NCBI RefSeq assembly: GCF_009223885.1
Contig: NZ_CP045144.1
Span: forward strand, 1,488,001-1,552,000
Length of the DNA stretch: 64,000 nt
Origin: Ancylobacter sp. TS-1
GTDB taxonomy: Bacteria; Pseudomonadota; Alphaproteobacteria; Rhizobiales; Xanthobacteraceae
Reading direction: 5' to 3'
Made by a program: the position numbers and the translations under genes. The stretch's first letter is position 1. Every line of letters starts with the position of its first letter. A model generated the notes under the pieces. The model saw only the letters and a list, made by a program, of their open reading frames with translations. It was not told the DNA's origin and searched no databases. Positions 61,219 to 64,000 of this stretch are shown here, piece by piece.

Positions 61219-62322
61219 TCAGGGGGCCGCGCTGAAATCGGCGCCTCGGCTGTCCACCGCCACGCTCTTGACCATCGCCCAGACGGAAAGGCCGGGGCGC
61301 AGCCCCAGCCGCTCCACGCTCTCGCGCGTGACCATGGAGGAAAGCCGCCCCTCGCTGAGGGCGAGCGCCACATCGGCATAAGGGCCCTCCTGTAGCCGCA
61401 CCTCCTCCACGACCGCCGGGAACAGGTTGGAGACCGAGACGCCTTCGGGCTTCGCCAGCGCCAGCGCCACGTCGCGCGCGCGCACCCGCGCCCGCACCGG
61501 CGCGCCGACAGGCAGGGCGACCTGCGGCACGCGCAGCGTCCCGCCGGCGAAGGCAAGGTCGGAGAGCGCGTAGCCGCCATCGTGCCCGGCGACCACGCAG
61601 TCGAGCACGCTGCCAATGTCGAAGCGGCCAACCACCGGCACCACCTCCGGGCGCGCCATCACCTCCCCGACCGTGCCGGCCGCCACCTGCCGGCCCTCGT
61701 GCAGCACCACGATACGGTCGGACAGGCGCAGCACCTCGTCGATGGAGTGGCTGACATAGAGCACCGGCAGCCCCATCGCGTCGCGCAGGCGGTCGATATA
61801 GGGCAGGATCTCCGCCTTGCGCGCCGCGTCGAGCGCAGCCAGCGGCTCGTCCATCAGCAAAAGGCGCGGCTGCGCCAGCAGCGCCCGGCCGATGGCGACG
61901 CGCTGGCGCTCGCCGCCGGAGAGCGTGTGCGGCCGGCGCGCCAGCAGATGGCCGATGCCGAGCAGGTCGACCACCGCCCCGAAGTCGATGCGCCGCTCCG
62001 TGACCCGGGTGCGCCGCTCGCCATAGCGCAGGTTCCGCTCCACCGAGAGATGGGGAAACAGCCGCGCATCCTGGAACACATAGCCGGTGCGCCGCGCCTC
62101 TATGGGCAGGTCGATGCCGCGCGCCGCATCGAAGAACACCTCGCCGTCCACGACGATGCGCCCGGCATCGGGGCGCACCACGCCGGCCAGCGCCTGGATG
62201 ATGGTCGTCTTGCCCGCCCCCGAGCGACCGAACAGAGCCGTCACCCCGGCGCCGGGCGCCTGGAAGGTCGCCTCCAGCACGAAGCCACCCGGACGGGCGA
62301 GGCGGATATCGATCTCGATCAT
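61219..62322 (-). CDS. modC: Molybdate ABC transporter ATP-binding protein
   Basis: 367 residues from ATG 62322 (MIEIDIRLARPGGF). Walker A LFGRSGAGKTTIIQALAGV, signature LSGGERQRVAIGRALL, Walker B LLLMDEPLAALD, H-loop VSHSIDEVLRL. The roughly 140 C-terminal residues contain the TOBE/Mop-type oxyanion-binding domain (VRARDVALALAKPEGVSV, VNLF-like LFPAVVEEV, PYADVALAL). Energises molybdate or tungstate import with ModB. It follows modB by seven bases and is the last gene of the mod operon. Confidence 0.95.
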   Translation of the reverse strand: MIEIDIRLARPGGFVLEATFQAPGAGVTALFGRSGAGKTTIIQALAGVVRPDAGRIVVDGEVFFDAARGIDLPIEARRTGYVFQDARLFPHLSVERNLRYGERRTRVTERRIDFGAVVDLLGIGHLLARRPHTLSGGERQRVAIGRALLAQPRLLLMDEPLAALDAARKAEILPYIDRLRDAMGLPVLYVSHSIDEVLRLSDRIVVLHEGRQVAAGTVGEVMARPEVVPVVGRFDIGSVLDCVVAGHDGGYALSDLAFAGGTLRVPQVALPVGAPVRARVRARDVALALAKPEGVSVSNLFPAVVEEVRLQEGPYADVALALSEGRLSSMVTRESVERLGLRPGLSVWAMVKSVAVDSRGADFSAAP

Positions 62323-62329
62323 GGCGCCC

Positions 62330-63019
62330 TCACGCCCGCCCGATCAGCGCGCGGATGCGCCGGTCGACGAGGCTCGCCAGCAGCAGCGCGGCGAGCGCCA
62401 GCACGACCGACACAAGCGTCAGCCGCAGCGCCATGGCGTCACCGTCCGGGATGTGAGTGGCGCTGTAGATGGCGAGCGGGATGGTGCGGGTCTGGCCCTC
62501 GATATTGGAGACGAAGGTGATGGTGGCGCCGAACTCGCCCAGCGCCGAGGCGATGGCGAGCAGCGCGCCGGAGAGGATGCCCGGCAGCATCAGCGGCAGC
62601 GTCACCGAGAAGAACACGTCGAGCCGTGAGGCGCCCAGCGTGCGCGCCGCCGTCTCCAGCCCCCGGTCGACCGCCTCCAGCGCGAGGCGGATGGCGTTGA
62701 CGGTGAGCGGGAAGCTCACCACGGCAGCCGCCACCGTGGCGCCGGCCGTGGTGAAGATCAGCTTTATGCCGAACCAGGCGTCGAGATACTGGCCGATGAA
62801 GCCGCGCGCGCCCAGCGTGAGGAGGAGAAGATAGCCCACCACCACCTTCGGCAGCACCAGCGGCAGATAGACGATGCCGTCCAGCATCCCCCGGCCGGGA
62901 AAGCGCCCGCGCGCCAGCACCCAGGCCGTCAGCACGGCGACGGGCAGACTCCAGAAGGTCGCCCAGAAAGCGACCCTCAGGCTCAGCAGGACGGCCGTCC
63001 ATTCCTCGGGGGTGAGCAT
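62330..63019 (-). CDS. modB: Molybdate ABC transporter permease
   Basis: 229 residues from ATG 63019 (MLTPEEWTAVLLSLRVAFWA). The open frame extends to 63067 through a dispersed repeat, adding an uncharacteristic LAQRASKDV sequence. Five to six hydrophobic helices and the EAA-type cytoplasmic loop (ETAARTLGASRLDVFFSVTLPLMLPG) shared by ModB permeases; C-terminal helix LTLVSVVLALAALLLASLVD. Transports molybdate into the cytosol with ModC and ModA. Confidence 0.95.
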   Translation of the reverse strand: MLTPEEWTAVLLSLRVAFWATFWSLPVAVLTAWVLARGRFPGRGMLDGIVYLPLVLPKVVVGYLLLLTLGARGFIGQYLDAWFGIKLIFTTAGATVAAAVVSFPLTVNAIRLALEAVDRGLETAARTLGASRLDVFFSVTLPLMLPGILSGALLAIASALGEFGATITFVSNIEGQTRTIPLAIYSATHIPDGDAMALRLTLVSVVLALAALLLASLVDRRIRALIGRA

Positions 63020-63034
63020 GCTTTCCGCCCTGAA

Positions 63035-63155
63035 ACGAACATCCTTCGAGGCTCGCTGCGCGAGCACCTCAGGATGACGTGGTTCTCATGATCCAGCACG
63101 TTACGTCATGCTGAGGTGCCGGCCGAATGGCCGGCCTCGAAGCACGCACACGGCT
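63035..63155. repeat. Dispersed intergenic repeat (family D) between modB and modA
   Basis: CATCCTTCGAGGCTCGCTGC, a palindromic-arm section followed by CACCTCAGGATGACG, then a second block of related sequence (ACGTCATGCTGAGGTGCCGGC) in inverted order with CCTCGAAGCACGC. The two blocks are near-inverted copies. It fills most of the modA-modB gap and is not coding. Confidence 0.65.
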
Positions 63156-63185
63156 CGATCCGCTTGCCCTCTCAAGAGGAGGACG

Positions 63186-63983
63186 TCACTTCACCACGAA
63201 GCCGTATTTGGCGTACACCGCCTTCGCCTCCGGGCTGGTGAGGAAGGCGAAGAACGCCCGCGTCGCCGGATTGTCCTGCCCCTTCACGATCTCGAACGGA
63301 TACTCGACCGGCGGGTGGCTGTCGGACGGGAAGGTGGCGATGACCTTCACGTTCCTGGCGATGGCGGCGTCGGTGGAATAGACGATGCCGGCGGCGGCCT
63401 CGCCGCGCTCGACCAGCGCCAGCGCGGCGCGCACGCTCTCGGTGCCGACGATGCGCGCCTTCACCTTGTCCCACTGGCCGAGGCTGGTCAGCGCCGCCTT
63501 GGCATAGATGCCGATCGGCACGCTGTCGGTGAGGCCGGTAGCGATCCTGCCGTCAGCGCCGAGGAAGGCGAGCCAGTCGAACGACCCGTCGATGGTCACG
63601 TCCCTCGCCCTGTCGGCGGGGGCGATCAGCACGAGGCTGTTGCCGATGGGGGTGACACGGGTGGCCTTGAGGGTCAGGTCCCTGCCCTCGGCATAGTCCA
63701 TCCATTTGTTGTCGGCCGAGGCGAAGATGGCGGCGGGGGCGCCGGCCTCAAGCTGCTTGGCGAGTGACGAGGAGGCGGCGAAGGAGAAGGTCACGTCCTT
63801 GCCGGTCTTCTCCTTGTAGAGCTTGCCGATGTCCTGGAAGGCGTTGGTCAGGCTGGCGGCGGCGAAGACGGTCGGCACGGTCTCCTGCGCGCGCAGGCCG
63901 GCCGGCGCGAGCAAGACGCCGACGAGGCCGGCGAAGGCGAGCAACGCCGAGGCGCGGCGCAGGAAAAGACGGCGAGACGACAT
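63186..63983 (-). CDS. modA: Molybdate ABC transporter substrate-binding protein
   Basis: 265 residues, start MSSRRLFLRRASALLAFAGL. The signal contains SRRLFLRR, a good match to the Tat consensus S-R-R-x-F-L-K, so export by the Tat system is possible. Molybdate-binding family features: VFAAASLTNAFQDIGKLY, KDVTFSFAASSSLAKQLEAGAPAAIFASAD, IGIYAKAALTSLGQWD, GEAAAGIVYSTDAAI. It captures molybdate or tungstate for ModBC. It is the first gene of the modABC order, with the start 17 bases from the window end. Confidence 0.94.
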   Translation of the reverse strand: MSSRRLFLRRASALLAFAGLVGVLLAPAGLRAQETVPTVFAAASLTNAFQDIGKLYKEKTGKDVTFSFAASSSLAKQLEAGAPAAIFASADNKWMDYAEGRDLTLKATRVTPIGNSLVLIAPADRARDVTIDGSFDWLAFLGADGRIATGLTDSVPIGIYAKAALTSLGQWDKVKARIVGTESVRAALALVERGEAAAGIVYSTDAAIARNVKVIATFPSDSHPPVEYPFEIVKGQDNPATRAFFAFLTSPEAKAVYAKYGFVVK

Positions 63984-64000
63984 GGCGTGGCTCCCTGTTC

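Noticed and set aside
63020..63067. N-terminal extension of ModB from 63067
   Set aside because: The extra codons lie in the family D repeat and encode a sequence unlike ModB; the ATG at 63019 gives a normal start.

Overview
This GC-rich window (roughly 65-70 % G+C by eye) looks like a chromosomal segment of an alphaproteobacterium of the order Hyphomicrobiales (Rhizobiales). The markers are SciP (DUF1153, a CtrA antagonist), a Rhodobacter-type phosphatidylethanolamine N-methyltransferase, a BA14K-like protein, TRAP and TTT carboxylate transporters, GANTC sites in two intergenic regions, and several families of short palindromic intergenic repeats. A Xanthobacteraceae/Ancylobacter-Starkeya-like host is a guess. 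I see no prophage, insertion sequence, integrase or CRISPR array. The window reads as ordinary core genome mixed with catabolic and transport islands.

Layout. 1-4.5 kb: the end of a MoxR/Bat-like membrane-protein operon (DUF4159 protein, then a VWA-like protein). 4.5-13.1 kb: FkbM methyltransferase, two GNAT acetyltransferases, a Cache-GGDEF diguanylate cyclase, a glutathionyl-hydroquinone reductase-like protein, a secreted alpha/beta hydrolase, PmtA and MnmA. 13.4 kb: SciP. 13.8-21.3 kb: a C-P lyase operon phnGHIJKLMN on the minus strand with a divergent phnF repressor and a perfect inverted-repeat operator between them. phnK is bracketed by two identical 39-bp repeats in inverted orientation, and phnJ reads through repeats to gain about 61 C-terminal residues. 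21.3-25.5 kb: PPOX flavoprotein, FMN hydroxyacid oxidase, a membrane-anchored unknown, a metallophosphoesterase, a NUDIX hydrolase and tRNA-Met(CAT). 25.7-31.6 kb: a giant autotransporter, an AT-rich intergenic island carrying four GANTC sites, and a BA14K protein.

31.8-48.4 kb is the most coherent and interesting part. Two neighbouring carboxylate-catabolism modules are each paired with a closely similar FCD-type GntR regulator. Module 1 has a GlcG/HbpS protein, a TRAP transporter, a fused FAD/Fe-S hydroxyacid dehydrogenase and a serine/alanine-glyoxylate aminotransferase. Together these suggest uptake of a 2-hydroxyacid such as glycolate, oxidation to glyoxylate and amination to glycine. 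Module 2 has a TctCBA transporter, a family III CoA-transferase and a crotonase-fold protein that seems to lack both catalytic glutamates. Four promoters in the two modules carry related AT-rich motifs (GCAT-N2-ATAATT / TAATTATTGAT). An azoR/hxlR redox pair lies between the modules.

48.5-50.2 kb: an orphan amino-acid binding protein and an L,D-transpeptidase. 50.3-57.8 kb: a xylose regulon, xylA-xylB-lacI on the minus strand and xylFHG on the plus strand, with CTCA/TGAG inverted repeats between them. 57.9-60.4 kb: a copper-handling set (DUF2946, PCuAC, PepSY reductase-like). 60.5-64 kb: molybdate genes (a ModE-like short regulator, modC, modB, modA) plus a small two-TM protein. The window begins inside the DUF4159 gene and ends just upstream of modA.
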